A DNA stretch of 64,000 nucleotides, from NCBI GenBank assembly GCA_963681505.1, contig OY811974.1, positions 12,823,065 through 12,887,064 on the forward strand. Direction: 5' to 3'. Position 1 is the stretch's first letter, and each line of letters starts with the position of its first letter. This DNA comes from Eunapius fragilis (taxonomy: Eukaryota; Porifera; Demospongiae; Spongillida; Spongillidae). The notes under the pieces are model-generated. The model searched no databases, had not been told where the DNA came from, and saw only the letters and a list, made by a program, of their open reading frames with translations. Positions 31,774-44,617 of the stretch are shown one piece after another. The position numbers were made by a program, and so were the translations under genes.

Positions 31774-34700
31774 CACTGTGCAAAAAACCTAGTATACGCT
31801 AGCGTATATTTTTGCGCATATTTCGCGTATACCATCAATATACCAAGGGTAGTGTATATTTCGAATATCCACCTGGTATATTTCAAGAATCCCTAGGTGA
31901 CAATTATTCATTGTGCGTATTCTCGAAATATCACGTATACGCACACCGCAATGAATTATGCAACGCATTCAAATCTAAATAACTTACATGTATAACTTTG
32001 ATATGAATAATTTGAACCGCAGTATGCCTGCTATGTGAATTCGAACGTAGAGCATTATGGACGTTTACCACTTGAACTATAAGCGTCGGTACGTATGTAA
32101 GATATTAATGATGCATGGCATGGCTTAACAGGTGGGTAAGATAAGTGAGGAGGACAGGAATGGGGGTGTGTATGCCAGGGTTATGTGTTATCGCATGCGT
32201 CACTGTTGACCAGTGGGTACTTTAGGCAACACTAGCTAAGTTAACGAATGCGTAATTGTATGCTGTATACCAGTGGGTCAATGTGTCTACAGGATGGTAG
32301 GAAGCATGGGAGGCCATGTTTGACCGGGAGCAATCTTTGTAACCAGGTAGCCCAGCAGGGTGGTGAATTGGCCGCCCATGCAACCATATAATTGCAGCTC
32401 ATCATTTATATCAGCCATTGTTTTAAAGTGTGTGAGGGAGCAGGAGAATGGTCAAGATTCCCAGTGAGAAGGACCTAGAGTTGCAGAGGTTAGCTGATAT
32501 GGTTCCTGACAAATAGGCCAACAGTATGATCACCACTGAAATAGCAGTGAAATAGCAGTGACACCTTGTGGTCTTGGCACTTGCACTGTGTAAAAAGGGT
32601 TGTTATACTCGCCTGTATAACATTGTTATACAAGTAGTTATACAGCATTTGTTATACACATTGCATATAATTGTGTATAACTGTGTATAATGGTAGTATG
32701 TACTAATAAAAAAACCGCAGTGTAAAAAGGGTTGTTATACTCGCCTGTATATCCGCCTGTATATCATTGTTATACAAGTAACATTGTGTATAACTGTATA
32801 CATGTGATGCTAATTTTATACCGCATCATAGCGAGGGCGTAATTCGTTGTTAATTGAGCTATTGGCCATTAATAATGGGCCATTAAATTTAAATTTAAAA
32901 AGAAAGATGGCTATACGTGTTCCGAAGAAATCGCGGAAGGAAAGCGTATATCTGGTTGGTCGGAGTTCTGGCTAAAATGTATGTATACACATACTAGCTT
33001 AGTTTATGAATTACGCACATTTGAATTTGATTCGTCTACCGGTACTTGTATACAGTTTCAGTGATGATATGTGTGAAGCCAAAAAGCCCCAAGTTGTGTA
33101 GACGTCGCGTTGGATGGAGTGACCACTGAAAGGTAAGCCAATGTAGTTTTGTAATATTTCTGGGTTGTACCATGTATATAAATAATTTATGGTTGTCATA
33201 CATACTATTATAATCAATTTTTAAAAGTCACCTTTTGAAATGGGCTGATTGTAACTGTGGCAACCAGCTCAGTATACACGCCCAGGGTCAGGCTACATGC
33301 TGCATATGTGTGTGATTGTGTGTGTGTTGTGTGTGTGTGTGTGTGTGTGTGTATACATGTGTATGTAATAGTAACATGTATGATATGTGTGTGCATTTGG
33401 TACATGTGTGTGCGTGTGTGTTTGTTGTGTGCATGTATGCGCATACATGTGTATGTGAGCATGTATATGTGTACACGTTCAACGTGTGTATATTCACTGA
33501 TTCAATGTTCCTGTTACATTGGTCATGATGTAATCTGTGCATCAAGCATGCAGGATCGGTGCTCTGGGTACATTGCATGTATATGTGTGTTCTGAGTTAT
33601 TGGTGAGACAAGCGTATGCCGTTTGACAGTCTGATGCACATGAACAATGGCCTCCTTGATAATAATGTGCTCACCTCATGCTGTCATGTGCTCACCTCAT
33701 GCTGTCATCATGTGCTCTCCTCATGCTGTCATCATGTGCTCACCTCATGCTGTCATGTGCTCACCTCATGCTGTCGTCATGTGCTCACCTCATGCTGTCA
33801 TGTGCTCACCTCATGCTGACATCATGTGCTCACCTCATGCTGTCATCATGTGCTAACCTCATGCTGTCATGTGCTCACCTCATACTGTCATTATGTGCTA
33901 ACCTCATGCTGTCATGTGCTCACCTCATACTGTCATCATGTGCTCACCTCATGCTGTCATGATCTCACCGCATACTGTCATCATGTGCTAACCTCATGCT
34001 GTCATGTGCTCACCTCGTACTGTCATCATGTGCTCACCTCATGCTGTCATCATGTGCTATCCTCATGCTGTCATCATGTGCTAACCTCATGCTGCCATCA
34101 TGTGCTCACCTCATGCTGACATGTGCTACCCTCATGTTGTCATCATGTGCTAACCTCATGCTGTCATGTGCTCACCTCATGCTGTCATCATGTGCTCACC
34201 TCATGTTGTCATCATGTGCTCACCTCATGCTGTCATGTGCTCACCTCATGCTGTCATCATGTGCTAACCTCATACTGTCATCATGTGCTAACCTCATGCT
34301 GTCATCATGTGCTAACCTCATGCTGTCATCATGTGCTCACCTCATGCTGTCATGTGCTCACCTCATGCTGTCATCATGTGCTAACCTCATGCTGTCATCA
34401 TGTGCTCACCTCATGTTGTTATCATGTGCTCACCTCATGCTGACATGTGCTACCCTCATGTTGTCATCATGTGCTAACCTCATGCTGTCATGTGCTCACC
34501 TCGTACTGTCATCATGTGCTAACCTCATGCTGTCATCATGTGCTCACCTCATGCTGTCATGTGCTCACCTCATGCTGTCATCATGTGCTAACCTCATGCT
34601 GTCATCATGTGCTCACCTCATGTTGTTATCATGTGCTCACCTCATGCTGACATGTGCTACCCTCATGTTGTCATCATGTGCTAACCTCATGCTGTCATGT

Positions 34701-37433
34701 GCTCACCTCATACTGTCATCATGTGCTAACCTCATGCTGTCATCATGTGCTAACCTCATGCTGTCATCATGTGCTAACCTCATACTGTCATCATGTGCTA
34801 ACCTCATGCTGTCATCATGTGCTCACCTCATGCTGTCATGTGCTCACCTCATGCTGTCGTCATGTGCTCACCTCATGTTGTTATCATGTGCTAACCTCAT
34901 GCTGTCATGTGCTCACCTCTACTGTCATGTGCTCACCTCATACTGTCATGTGTTCACCTCATACTGTCATCAGGTGCCTGATGAAGATGGTTTGGTATTT
35001 AATGCTAGCATTCCTACTTACCCTAATCACCTAATAATGTCTACTAAACCACATCACATGATCTTAACACTCACCTTGCATGCACACACATGCGCACACA
35101 CATACACACATACACACATACACACACATACACATACTTGAAGAAGTTGCCAAGGGGTAATACACTCACACAGTTGGTGGGATGGCTGCTTTGCCACACC
35201 CCATGATGAGGCTACCATGATGCATGTAGCCACAGTCTTGATAACTGGGGCACTCCTGCCAAAGGGGAGGGTTGGTGGACTAACTGTGGGCTGTTAGCAC
35301 TGAAGTTTGATTGCTTTGGTGTCACTCTGAAGTTTTTATAGTTCACTGTGTGATGTTTAGTCAGTGCCAAATAGACCCAGGCAGCAATATGTTTTGGTGC
35401 CTAGCTGTGTAGGGCTTTCATTGTTCTGTGAACATTCTTACATGTAGTGGTTGTATTGAAGGACCTTTTGGGAGGATATTGGCATGTGTGCAGCTACATA
35501 CATAGGGTACGCATGTGTGTGTATCTGTGTCTGCATGTCACTAGGAGAAGAAAGCACAATTCTGTCAAGATGTGTGTATGCATGTGTCTGCATTTTATAC
35601 CAGTATGTGCATGTGCATCCACATATGTTTACAATTGTCTGTACGTGCTTATATCTGTGTGAGTAGGTGAAGATGCTTAGAATGTGGTTTGAAAAAGGCG
35701 AATGTGATTTTGGAGCATTCAGAATGAAAATGTTTAGCTAGAGGCTTGGCGCTTGGAGGTGGCACCAGTATTACTGCCATTTAGTAGCTGAGTGCACTAA
35801 GAATCTATCCTTCTCAATAGTCTTCATCCAAATTGTATGTATGGTATGTTTGCATGGTGTGATATCTTTAAATGATATATTTTCACTCTGATAGGATCAA
35901 GCCTTACATCAATTGAATGAATCAAATAAAGTGGCAGTCCCTGGTGTGCATCTAATAGAGTCATGTTCGTAGGTGTGCATCAAATAGAATCATGTTAGTG
36001 GCCAGACCAGGTATTGTAATACAGTCTTGTGTACATCAAATAAGTCATTTCTAAGTTGCTTTTGAAACCCCACTCTGAGCAGAACAAATACAGTGTGTAC
36101 GAGGCTTCTTGTCAAATGAATGTAACGCGCATGCGTAGACTCTTCAAAGCCGCATGCATATATGGCGTCATCGTCGGGAAATCTAATACTGCAACTATAA
36201 CCGTACGTTCCTATCATCCAGAAGAAATATCTTAGGTGGGTCTTCAAGTAAATTGAGGGACTAGTGGCTAATTCCCAAGTCTCTCCTCTAACAGGTCCCC
36301 GAGAAACGATGAAGTCATGTCGTCACAGCAGAACCTACATGTACATGTATATCGATACTAGTACGCTGATGACGAAGAAGACCGCGCCAAACCCTAGGTC
36401 CTAGGCAGCATGGCGATGCTGTTTGCACGGTCCGTTACACTACTGCAGGAGGTTGCGAAACTACAGATCCAAAACTGTCTCAAAGCGATGCTGTAAGACC
36501 AACTCGAGGGAAAAGGACATCACTTTCTGTACAGGTACAGTAACGTTATATCGGCTTTTTTTTTTCCTACTGAGGAGAATCCAGCTGGAAGTCTCGAAGC
36601 GTAAGCAGTGATCATCACCTTTTTTTTCTCGATCAAATTTAGAGACGTCATAAAAACTAGCAAAGGCAGAGCGGGTAAGAGATTGCGTTTTCATTCACAC
36701 TTGCTGTTTATCAGTGTCTGTTGTCAGAATTGACAAATTATACGAAGAGCGGAGATAGAGAAGTAGCGGATTGCTTTGGAGTATAAGGTAATGGCTTCGT
36801 TTGTTTTAACCCTGTATATTCCCTGCAGCTAGACAAGGAAACTTCAGATTCAGCTGAGCTTGTCAAGCAATCCCGCCGTCAGTGTAGGCCTCTGTTTGCA
36901 TTTGTATCGTATGGATGCTCTATTTTGCTGTAGCTATATGGACTATGGTGACAGTACAGGGAAGCAGTTTGAAGCCTACGCTCAACTACTGCCGCGCGTT
37001 TCGTTAGAAGAGGTTGCAATGGATTTCTGAGCAACTCGTGGCAACGGCGGGTTGGAGGGCCACTACTGGAGTATCTCCTTCCTGGATGGCTGGAGAGCTT
37101 GAACGTTGTCTATTGATTGTATTGCTTTATTTAATATTGATAATAATTTTAATACTAATCAAGCCAGTATACAACGAACATAATCGGGTGGCGTACCCAA
37201 TACAGTATACGGTCAACGTAGGTACAGTGTAGTATCCGGAGACATTAATTAGAGAATCCTCCATAGCGCACGTGATACATTTGAGGATACTCGAAATATA
37301 CGCAGTGCGAAATTGGTTCTATACGCAAAATATACCAGTGGGATATTTCGCGTATACGCACGCGTATATTCGTGCGTATACTCGAAATATACGCAAAATA
37401 TACAATAGCGTATATCCTATTTTTTGCACAGTG
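31774..37433. mobile_element. CACTA-like DNA transposon, 5.7 kb
   Basis: The left end begins CACTGTGCAAAAAACCTAGT and the right end is its inverted counterpart, with about 58 bp alignable at roughly 80%. CAG directly flanks both ends (31771-31773 and 37434-37436), matching the 3-bp duplication of the CACTA/En-Spm group. Both termini carry many TATACGC/GCGTATA subterminal motifs. Contents are mostly repeats. Possible plus-strand exons lie near 36430-36535 (frame ending SDAVRPTRGKRTSLSVQ before GTACAG) and near 36925-37030 (YGDSTGKQFEAYAQLLPRVS, then LEEVAMDF and a stop). No catalytic domain was recognised, so it is probably non-autonomous. Confidence 0.65.
33665..34980. repeat. 24/19-bp minisatellite, 1.3 kb
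   Basis: Repeats of TGCTCACCTCATGCTGTCAT with or without an extra CATCA, plus variants (CATACTG, GCTAACC, GCTACCC). Frames stay open in three registers, giving Leu/Ser/Cys/His-rich peptides that are not genes. A (CA)-rich tail continues at 35080-35140. 32580-32800 holds two related CAGTGTAAAAAGGGTTG segments, probably small non-autonomous insertions. Confidence 0.95.
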
Positions 37434-38874
37434 CAGGGCACGATAAAAATAACTACAAGTTATTAATTTGTATTACGATGCCCATGGATTACATCAGCTG
37501 GTAAGCGCCATTTTTTTTCAGCAGTGAATTCTATTATGGCCAACAGAGGACCTTGTTCACTTTTAAATTGTTAGGAAGGAACATATTAAGAGAAATAAAT
37601 TATATTCAGCTGTCATAAAATACTAGAATGTATGAAGAGTAGTAATCCAATGGCGCAACTAGAAATATCTTTATGTGTCAATAATTATTCTTTGTGGAAT
37701 ATTTTAATGAGGTCAAAAAAATAGCACTTTGCATACTTGTCTATGGGAAGCACTATTTTGCTTTTTGGAAGCGAAAAGTTCAATATAAAGGGATACATTT
37801 TTTTACTGATTTGATGAACTGTGATACTGATTGAGATAGATCCGTTGGCGCAAGTGTTGTATCACCTAGGGCTGGTTAGTTATTATCAAGTATTATAATT
37901 TTCCGTACAAAATCAATAGAACAATTCTTGAATATTACACAAAAGTAAAAAACGGAACAATCAAACAAAAATCATATTTAAACCTTGGTAAACATTAGCA
38001 ACAGCATACAATTACAAATGACCGAAATCCAGACTTTCAGGTTTCCCGTTGACCGCTCATTTCTCGATATGACGGTAATTGAAGTGGTGGGGGGACTTCA
38101 TAAGTGCCCGTTCTTCAAATAAAGAGGCTACGTCATAACTATAACTTGTGAGCACTTGCCAGTATTCGCGGAAATCATCGAACAATAAAATTAAAAATAG
38201 AGGAAACAAGTAAAGAAAAACATTCTCTAACGAGAAAGTTGGTGGGATATAGGAATTGGAGGCAAGGGTGGTGTACAAAGGAAGAGAACAAGGACTGCCA
38301 AAACCATCAGTCGCTCGATTGTGGTAGATTGCGATATGATAGTAGCAAGCGAGCATGCGTAGTAGCTTGTTTCCATAGTATTAAAATGGCGTGTTGGTTG
38401 ATTTCAGGCATTAATTGTAGCTAGCTATAGTTACGGCCGCCACATAATCCCACATAATCAGTAGTCGTACCGTGCCATACTTAGCTGTTCCGTACCATGC
38501 CGTACCAAAGATACGTCGTGTGAACATAGATTTTTATTAGCATTGGGTGGGCCAGGGCCCCCCCCCCCCCCCTCCCCTGTTCCTACGCCACTGAGTATGA
38601 AGTGCTGAAAATAGGACGTCAATAGCGCTTACCGTTCAGAAGTTATAGTAGGTACGGGTATATATTTTTCAAACGCAATATTTTGCACCAAGTTTGGTAC
38701 TGCCTTAATTAAAGAGCAAATTAAATGAATTAAAATGATATGTGAAACGTGTCATTTGCATAAGAAGCGACAAAGTTATAGCGATCCAAACATTGGATTT
38801 TGCGGCAATGGTAATCCATGCAGTAGCGCATAAAAATTGTGACGGTTTTGTTCTATTTGCTATAGCAACTACAA
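37434..38874. other. No supported gene
   Basis: AT-rich unique sequence with a C-run at 38559. The minus frame at 38057-38356 contains a hydrophobic stretch but no domain or splice structure that I recognise. Confidence 0.45.
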
Positions 38875-39720
38875 TCAAATATAGTCAACTAAGAATTCAT
38901 ATAGAGTCATTGAAACATCATCTCCATCTTCTTGACTGCTTCCTCGTTTCCAATAAGTAGCAGTTACCTTATACACTTTACATTTTTTAGATAACTTTAC
39001 TGCTACAATTATAATACACAAGGAACTAAAAATGGAACAACAACAACAACCAAAGCGTAAGGCCGGCCGACCTGTGGGTATTACCTTGGTATAATACATT
39101 TTCTTCGTTAACAAACCATAAATATTCAAAGCTGAGTCCATCAATCACTTCTGGATTGGCAAGAATTGCTTTTGTAATATTTATGTGGGATTCATCCATC
39201 TCTGGAAACTCTATACACAATTCTGCATTGCCTTCTGCAACACTCTGTATTTTCTTCTGTAACTTTCTTTGATAACTGCTATCTTTTTTCTGGTTTCTTT
39301 CCAATAGCAGTTTATCCTGCGCCATAGCAATATTTAGTTCATGGGTGTGAATAAGCTACTTCATCTTTTGAGACTGTCCTATACAAAATTTAATATTTCC
39401 TGCTCATTGTGAGGTTTTGAACAAAGCCATGGTAACGTTTTATTTATTTTAGACTTAACCGGCTTTGCATCAACAAACCCACATTATGTGCATTTCTAAA
39501 ATTATGATAATCAGCTAATCCAAGAATTTTCTCTGCAAACATATTATGTGCAGGGGCAGAGAGCGTTTGACTTGCCATAGGTGGTGGAATGTTGGATAGA
39601 TTACCCTCAATGTAATCGATTATACATTTGTCGTTCAATTACTTCTATAATACCAGTTATAAGTCGGAACACAATTTCATTCAGCTTGCTTTCTCCAGTA
39701 GAGTGTGTAACCGATTTTCA
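38875..39720 (-). pseudogene. Decayed transposon-associated gene, C-terminal half
   Basis: Final exon 38875-38975 (VTATYWKRGSSQEDGDDVSM then TLYEFLVDYI and stop) joins in phase to an exon ending at 39085 with ENVLYQG. Further upstream are a basic coiled stretch (QKKDSSYQRKLQKKIQS), FVDAKPVKSKINKTLPWLC in one frame, and SQTLSAPAHNMFAEKILGLA in another. The sequence of blocks (N-x-E-x2-x-G at a conserved SAPAHN-like site, DAK...NKT..WL, basic helix, then a Tudor/chromo-like WY..G..V.A.Y tail) is one I know from multicopy cnidarian and sponge transposon proteins. At least two frameshifts and an internal TAG show it is dead. Family name not known to me. Confidence 0.5.
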
Positions 39721-40648
39721 GGTTTTGTAGGTTAATCGGTTACTCGCGATTACCTATTCGGTCGACTATGCACTTAGTAGAATAGCAGGTTACCGATTGC
39801 AGAATTTCCTTTAGTCGAAATAACCGATTCTGTTTTTCTTAGTCGCGATTAGTCGATATTCGTTTCCTTCATATCAAAAAATCGGTAGCAAATCGATTAC
39901 CCCTTTTAATATGCCCTTCGCTTTTCCCGCCTGTACTAACGGGTTAAAAAAGAAACATTGTGATGTATAGACGCACGTCTGGGGACCCGGCTGAAGGTAA
40001 CCATCAGTGCCCTCCTTCAATATACGCGGTGGGGCCCTGGGCACGGCTTTTTAAATATATGCGTTCGCACGTATTGTACATGTGCATTAATCAAACGCTG
40101 CTACGTACTCTTTTGCACGGTACACTGGCTTGTTTTCAGACGTTCGGCCATGACGTTCTAGATATCGTACATGTCTCGATTGGCGGCTTTGTCATATGCG
40201 TGGAGCGGTGTTCCACCATGAGGTGTCTAGCTGGCACTGCTCAGTACTTATTGAATTGTATTATGAGGGCGAATATTATAACTGCCGATTGTGGCGGATG
40301 GGTATGATACATGTACGCATTTTGTTTGTAGAAGAAAAGAGCGGGATGGACAAACTATTCATTTTCATTTTTATCTCAGTAAACTAAAATCTTACTTCTC
40401 CCATTCTTAGTACTGAGTACTATGGTAGCGGGGAAACAAATAGCCACGGGGTGAAAAAAAATGCTTGCGGGTCACAATCCCGCGCCGCCATTGAATCATG
40501 TAATATTGGCATGCACATCGTTCCTAGTCGACCCTGTGGATACTATCTTTGTTGTTTTAATGATTTAAAGTTGGCATAAGTAACTGATGAGCAATAAACT
40601 GGCTATACTAGCATTAGACATGAGAAACTGTGATTTATCGTGCCATTA
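39721..40648. repeat. Region with dispersed ACCGATT/AATCGGT motifs
   Basis: Between 39710 and 39910 the motif ACCGATT, its complement and TCGCGATTA recur about ten times in both orientations, resembling the subterminal zone of a DNA transposon. It is adjacent to the decayed gene at 38875-39720 and could be its 5' terminus. The rest to 40648 is unique with no supported gene. Confidence 0.5.
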
Positions 40649-40652
40649 TTAA

Positions 40653-42427
40653 CACCGGTTCCGTGAGAATCGAATGTTTTTTTGGGCTATTTTGTCGAAC
40701 TCAAGTTTTAGAAAATTAGTCGGACGACGTTTTTTTGTCACAAAAGCATAAGAACCTAGTAGTGCAACTCTCTGCATGAGGGTTTGCACTATTTCTAGCG
40801 TCGTATGTACTTCCTGTCGTAACCAGCATTCATTTTTAGTCAAACGGTTGGAAGCTTCACAGATACTAAAAGTACACTTTTTTCTGAAGCCTTTTATAAC
40901 ACCGAAAGCGGTCCCAATATGCTTACCTTTGTAAGATGTGTCGGTTTTGTACATATTTAGACCATCTAACTGTATACGAGCGTTGAAACCAGCACTTTTT
41001 ATTATGTCGATCCTTGTGGCCGCGTTCCCAGACCGATGTATTAATCTGCGGGTGTCGAACTTTGGCTGATATATAAGTCTTATACATGCGCTATTTTCCA
41101 TTTGTATACAGTCATATATAGTAGAGTTCATAGTACACATCAGAACATATATATATCATCACTGCTGCTAAACAGAAGCTGCTTGCCATGTGCCCTGTCT
41201 GTTACTCGCTCTGGCTTATTTCCCGTCTTTTCGATGTAGTGGTGGCTGCAGAGATATACCTCCAGTTCCACTTGGAGAGATCATTTTCCATGTCCAAATG
41301 CTCAAAGCTTATCCTGGCCTTCTTTTGCCTTCCAGAGCTCCCATCAACACTTTGATGCTATAGCCTCATGCAGATTTCCTATACACACTGCTGGCAGTGG
41401 AACATTACTCAAATCTGATTGCTTTCTGCAACTGCAGCTCAGCCAGGCAAACATATGGCTTGCTTTCATATGAATCTGAATATTATTGGCAGGACAGCAA
41501 GCCATGGCCATGTGCTTGGCCATGTGTAGTCATATATGACAGCAAACAGCCATGTGCAGTCACCTGACAGCAAGCTACAGCCATGTGCAGTCACATGACA
41601 GCAAGCTACATGCAGCCATGTGCAGTCATATAGCTACAGCCATGTGCAGTCATATGACAGCAAGCTACAGCCATTCTGGCAGTAATATTGCAGCATGCCA
41701 CAGCCATGTGCAGTCATATGACAGCAAGCTACAGCCACGTGCAGCCATATGACAGCAAACCACGTGCATGTGCACTGCAGCAGTCATATGAAAGCAAGCC
41801 ACGGACTAGCCTGAGCTTCAAACTGTGGGCCTGAGATTCTGTCTATCTGGGTTATGCCCGATCTATACATTCAGGATTTTACCGATCTGGTGATGGTTCA
41901 GAATTAGACAAAGCTATTGCCTTGCTTGGCTGACCGCGCTTACGCCGATGCCACATGCAGCACTTTATGCAGTTTGTTCCTGCATGGCACTTGCTGCTCA
42001 CTGGCTTCTGAGAAAAAATTTTATTTTGCAAAAACGTATAATGCGCATGCGCAAAATAATCAGTATAAGTCTGGGTACGAGTTTTTGTACAGTTTGCACG
42101 TAAATTTTGCCAGCTATGAACATGCTATTCACTAGGCCTTTATTTGTAATATAGAAGAATCTAAAAATACCATCAGATTTTGTTAAAAAGCGATAGGAAA
42201 AAAGTGTACCGATCAGCTTACGAACATCAAAAAAACGAGAGAGTGCGTAAGTTTCAACCGATACAAGTATGTTGGTGTATATGTCACAAAGCTAAAATTT
42301 ATACCAAATGGCTCACCGAGAGTTGGCCTATCAGAAAATATGCTTTCTAAAGCATAAAAAGCTTTTCCGACTAATTTTCCAAAAGGTCGGTTCGACAAAA
42401 AAACATTCGATTCTCACGGAAGCGGTG
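40653..42427. mobile_element. TTAA-flanked DNA element, 1.8 kb
   Basis: Inverted ends (CACCGGTTCCGTGAGAATCG at 40653; complement with one mismatch ending at 42427) align for about 65 bp, including GAAAATTAGTCGGA. TTAA flanks both sides (40649-40652, 42428-42431), the target signature of the piggyBac and Kolobok groups. A 163-codon minus frame (40649-41140) runs out through the terminal repeat and stops on the TTAA; I do not recognise it as a transposase. Probably non-autonomous. Confidence 0.7.
41545..41800. repeat. About 31-bp tandem repeat in the TTAA element
   Basis: Seven to eight degenerate copies of a unit containing CAGCCATGTGCAGTCATATG and ACAGCAAGCTA. No coding signal. Confidence 0.85.
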
Positions 42428-42431
42428 TTAA

Positions 42432-43894
42432 AAAAGGACAAACCTGGAAAAACCTAGAAACCTTCAATCAACTTCTTAAAATCTTCTGCAGTCTTCATCC
42501 TAATTTGGAAAGATACACACCAAAAAATCATTGCAGCATGCTAACATCTTAAAAGGGTGACATGTAGGGTTGTAAGCACACTGGAAAGTTGCACATATCG
42601 AGAAATTGGCGGTCAAAAGGATTACGCGGTATTCGGTCATTGCGTAATTCTATGTCCATAGAAAATGTATGGACGCATTCAGAAAACTGCATCGAACTGC
42701 AGAAAAAAAAATTATATTGACTAGGTGCTCTCGGATTTGCAATGTGGGGACTATTTGGCATATTTTGAGTACTTTCACGCACCGTAGGTACCTATATCCG
42801 CACTTCCACATTAATTATGCAAGGTTTCCAATGTCCATTCATTTTATCTCATTTACTTATTCAGTCATCAATAGTTTCCCAACCAAATTATATTTTCCTT
42901 AGGTGCCACCGGATTATATGAGAGTAATCAATGCACTTATTTATCATTATTTTTTCAGAGCTTAGGGCCTTCAAATCGCGCTTCCCTTGAATGGTTAGTG
43001 AGACACACCCCACATACAAAACGCATAATATCACGTGCTACCCTTTCGTCAGTTAGCCGTGCCCAGACCGAACTGTTTTTGCAAGTAGTTAAAATATGTG
43101 TTGACGTCTATAACTACGACCCCACCCACCACTATAATGACACAACAACTTAACGTGCATGCGATTTATTAACCGTTATTTACGGTACTAGTGGCTCTTC
43201 GCTTTTGGTTCGGTACTTCCTAATCCACGGACGATTTCGAACGGTACAAAGACGACGATATCTGAGATCAATCCCACGAGGTTTAAGACCTGGAAGGCTA
43301 CCTGTGGGACCCTCCATTGAATACCGGTATATACGTACATATATATGGAATACCTCACAGCTAACAGCTACAGTACAGTATGGAGTGGACCCTATGGCGA
43401 CATATGGCGAGACAGCGCTACGGAATACCCGACAGCTAGCAAACAAGTACTGTATGTGTATGTGTGACTGTATGCATGTGTTGTGTGAGTGGCTATGAAT
43501 CCTCTCTCCCCCTCTCTGTGCACGTATGCCAGTATGTACATGTATATGTACATGTATGCTAAGAATCAGTTCTTGTGTGTTGTTGTGTTACCTTGTGCAT
43601 ACGTACATGAATGTACATGTAATTGGCTTGTTTTGATGACATTCTGCATTGTTTTCCACAGTACACAGCTCAATCTCCAGCTATCAATGCTCACCAAAGG
43701 CAAGTTTAGCTTTGCAGGGTTGGCCTATTTACCCATTCCCTCCCTCCCTCCCTCCCTCCCTCCCTCCCTCCCTCCCTCCCTCCCTCCCTCCCTCCTCCCT
43801 CCCTCCCTCCCTCCCTCCCTCCCTCCCTCCCTCCCTCCCTCTCCTTGCCTCTTCCCTCCTTCCATGATCCTCTCCTTCCACTTTCCTTCAACAG
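42432..43894. other. Intergenic or intronic sequence with (CCCT)n tract
   Basis: The CCCT tetranucleotide array is at 43738-43845. A T-rich tract ending TTCCACAG at 43661 could be a splice acceptor for an upstream exon of the following gene, but I could not define one. Short palindromes and ATGTACATGT motifs occur around 43530-43620. Confidence 0.5.
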
Positions 43895-44617
43895 AGGAGG
43901 CCCAGAACAGTGACGAAGATAAGGACAGACTCAGCAAGGTGACCCACACATACCAGTCTGAGAGGAAGGCGGAGCCAGCAGGCCTGGGGGCCATTCTCAC
44001 CTTGGAGATGGAGACAGAACAGAACAGGGACCAGCGGGGTGTCGTGGAGAAGGCACAGAATTTGAACCAGGTCTGGGCACTGGGCACCACTTGCAGTAAC
44101 CTTTTATAGGCCAGTCAGATACAGTGATATAAGACACCAATATTAGCATTATTAATTTTTATTTGTATCCGTACATATGTCTAGTTGCCATGGTGATTTT
44201 ACCATAGTACATGTCCTCGTACTATGCAGCAAAACTCATAGTCTGTTGTATAATGATTTAAAAATATTGTTTGTTTATATATAGTATGCAGGGTTTCATT
44301 GAGAAAAAACCTCAAGGGGGGGCAAAAGTAGAGTTTATATTTTTTAGAGGGGGCAATTATAAGGCAAATCAAATTACTTTTAGACTACAGACTGGTGTTA
44401 CAGTATATGTTGTATTCATCACGTGTGTAGTTATGGTGCATTTATTAAAGATCACTCCATAAATACCAAGGGGGGGCAATATAATGGCAAGGGGGGGCAA
44501 ATGCCCCCCCCCCCCCTCGATGAAACCCTGAGTATGGAAGAGGACAATATACAGAGGACAGGACTACACCAAGTACATTGAGAGGAGGGAGACCTCACAG
44601 AGGAGTGCAGCCAGCAG
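43895..44617 (+). pseudogene. RNF113/CWC24-like exons, interrupted
   Basis: Exon 43895-44070 (acceptor TTCAACAG, donor CAG|GTCTGG) encodes EEAQNSDEDKDRLSKVTHTY, QSERKAEPAGLGAILTLEME and TEQNRDQRGVVEKAQNLNQ. Exon 44533-44617 (donor GTGGGT) encodes IYRGQDYTKYIERRETSQRS. These match in order the region upstream of the CCCH finger in RNF113A/Cwc24, a spliceosomal CCCH plus RING protein (acidic run, Y.S.R..P.G..GA...LE..TE..RD, then IYRG..Y.KYI). The frame does not carry over from exon 1 to exon 2, a MITE lies directly at the second acceptor, and no zinc-finger exons follow before the minisatellite. I therefore call it a fragment or pseudogene, though a different junction is possible. Confidence 0.55.
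44289..44530. mobile_element. 242-bp MITE at a splice acceptor
   Basis: Ends are CAGGGTTTCATTGAG and its complement CTCGATGAAACCCTG. AGTATG flanks both sides (44283-44288 and 44531-44536), a 6-bp target duplication. CAGGG-type ends recall hAT elements, which usually make 8 bp, so the superfamily is open. The duplication recreates the AG used as acceptor of the following RNF113-like exon. Confidence 0.75.

Noticed and set aside
33665-35141. 381-codon Leu/Ser/Cys-rich frame resembling a membrane protein
   Set aside because: It is a 24/19-bp minisatellite read in frame.
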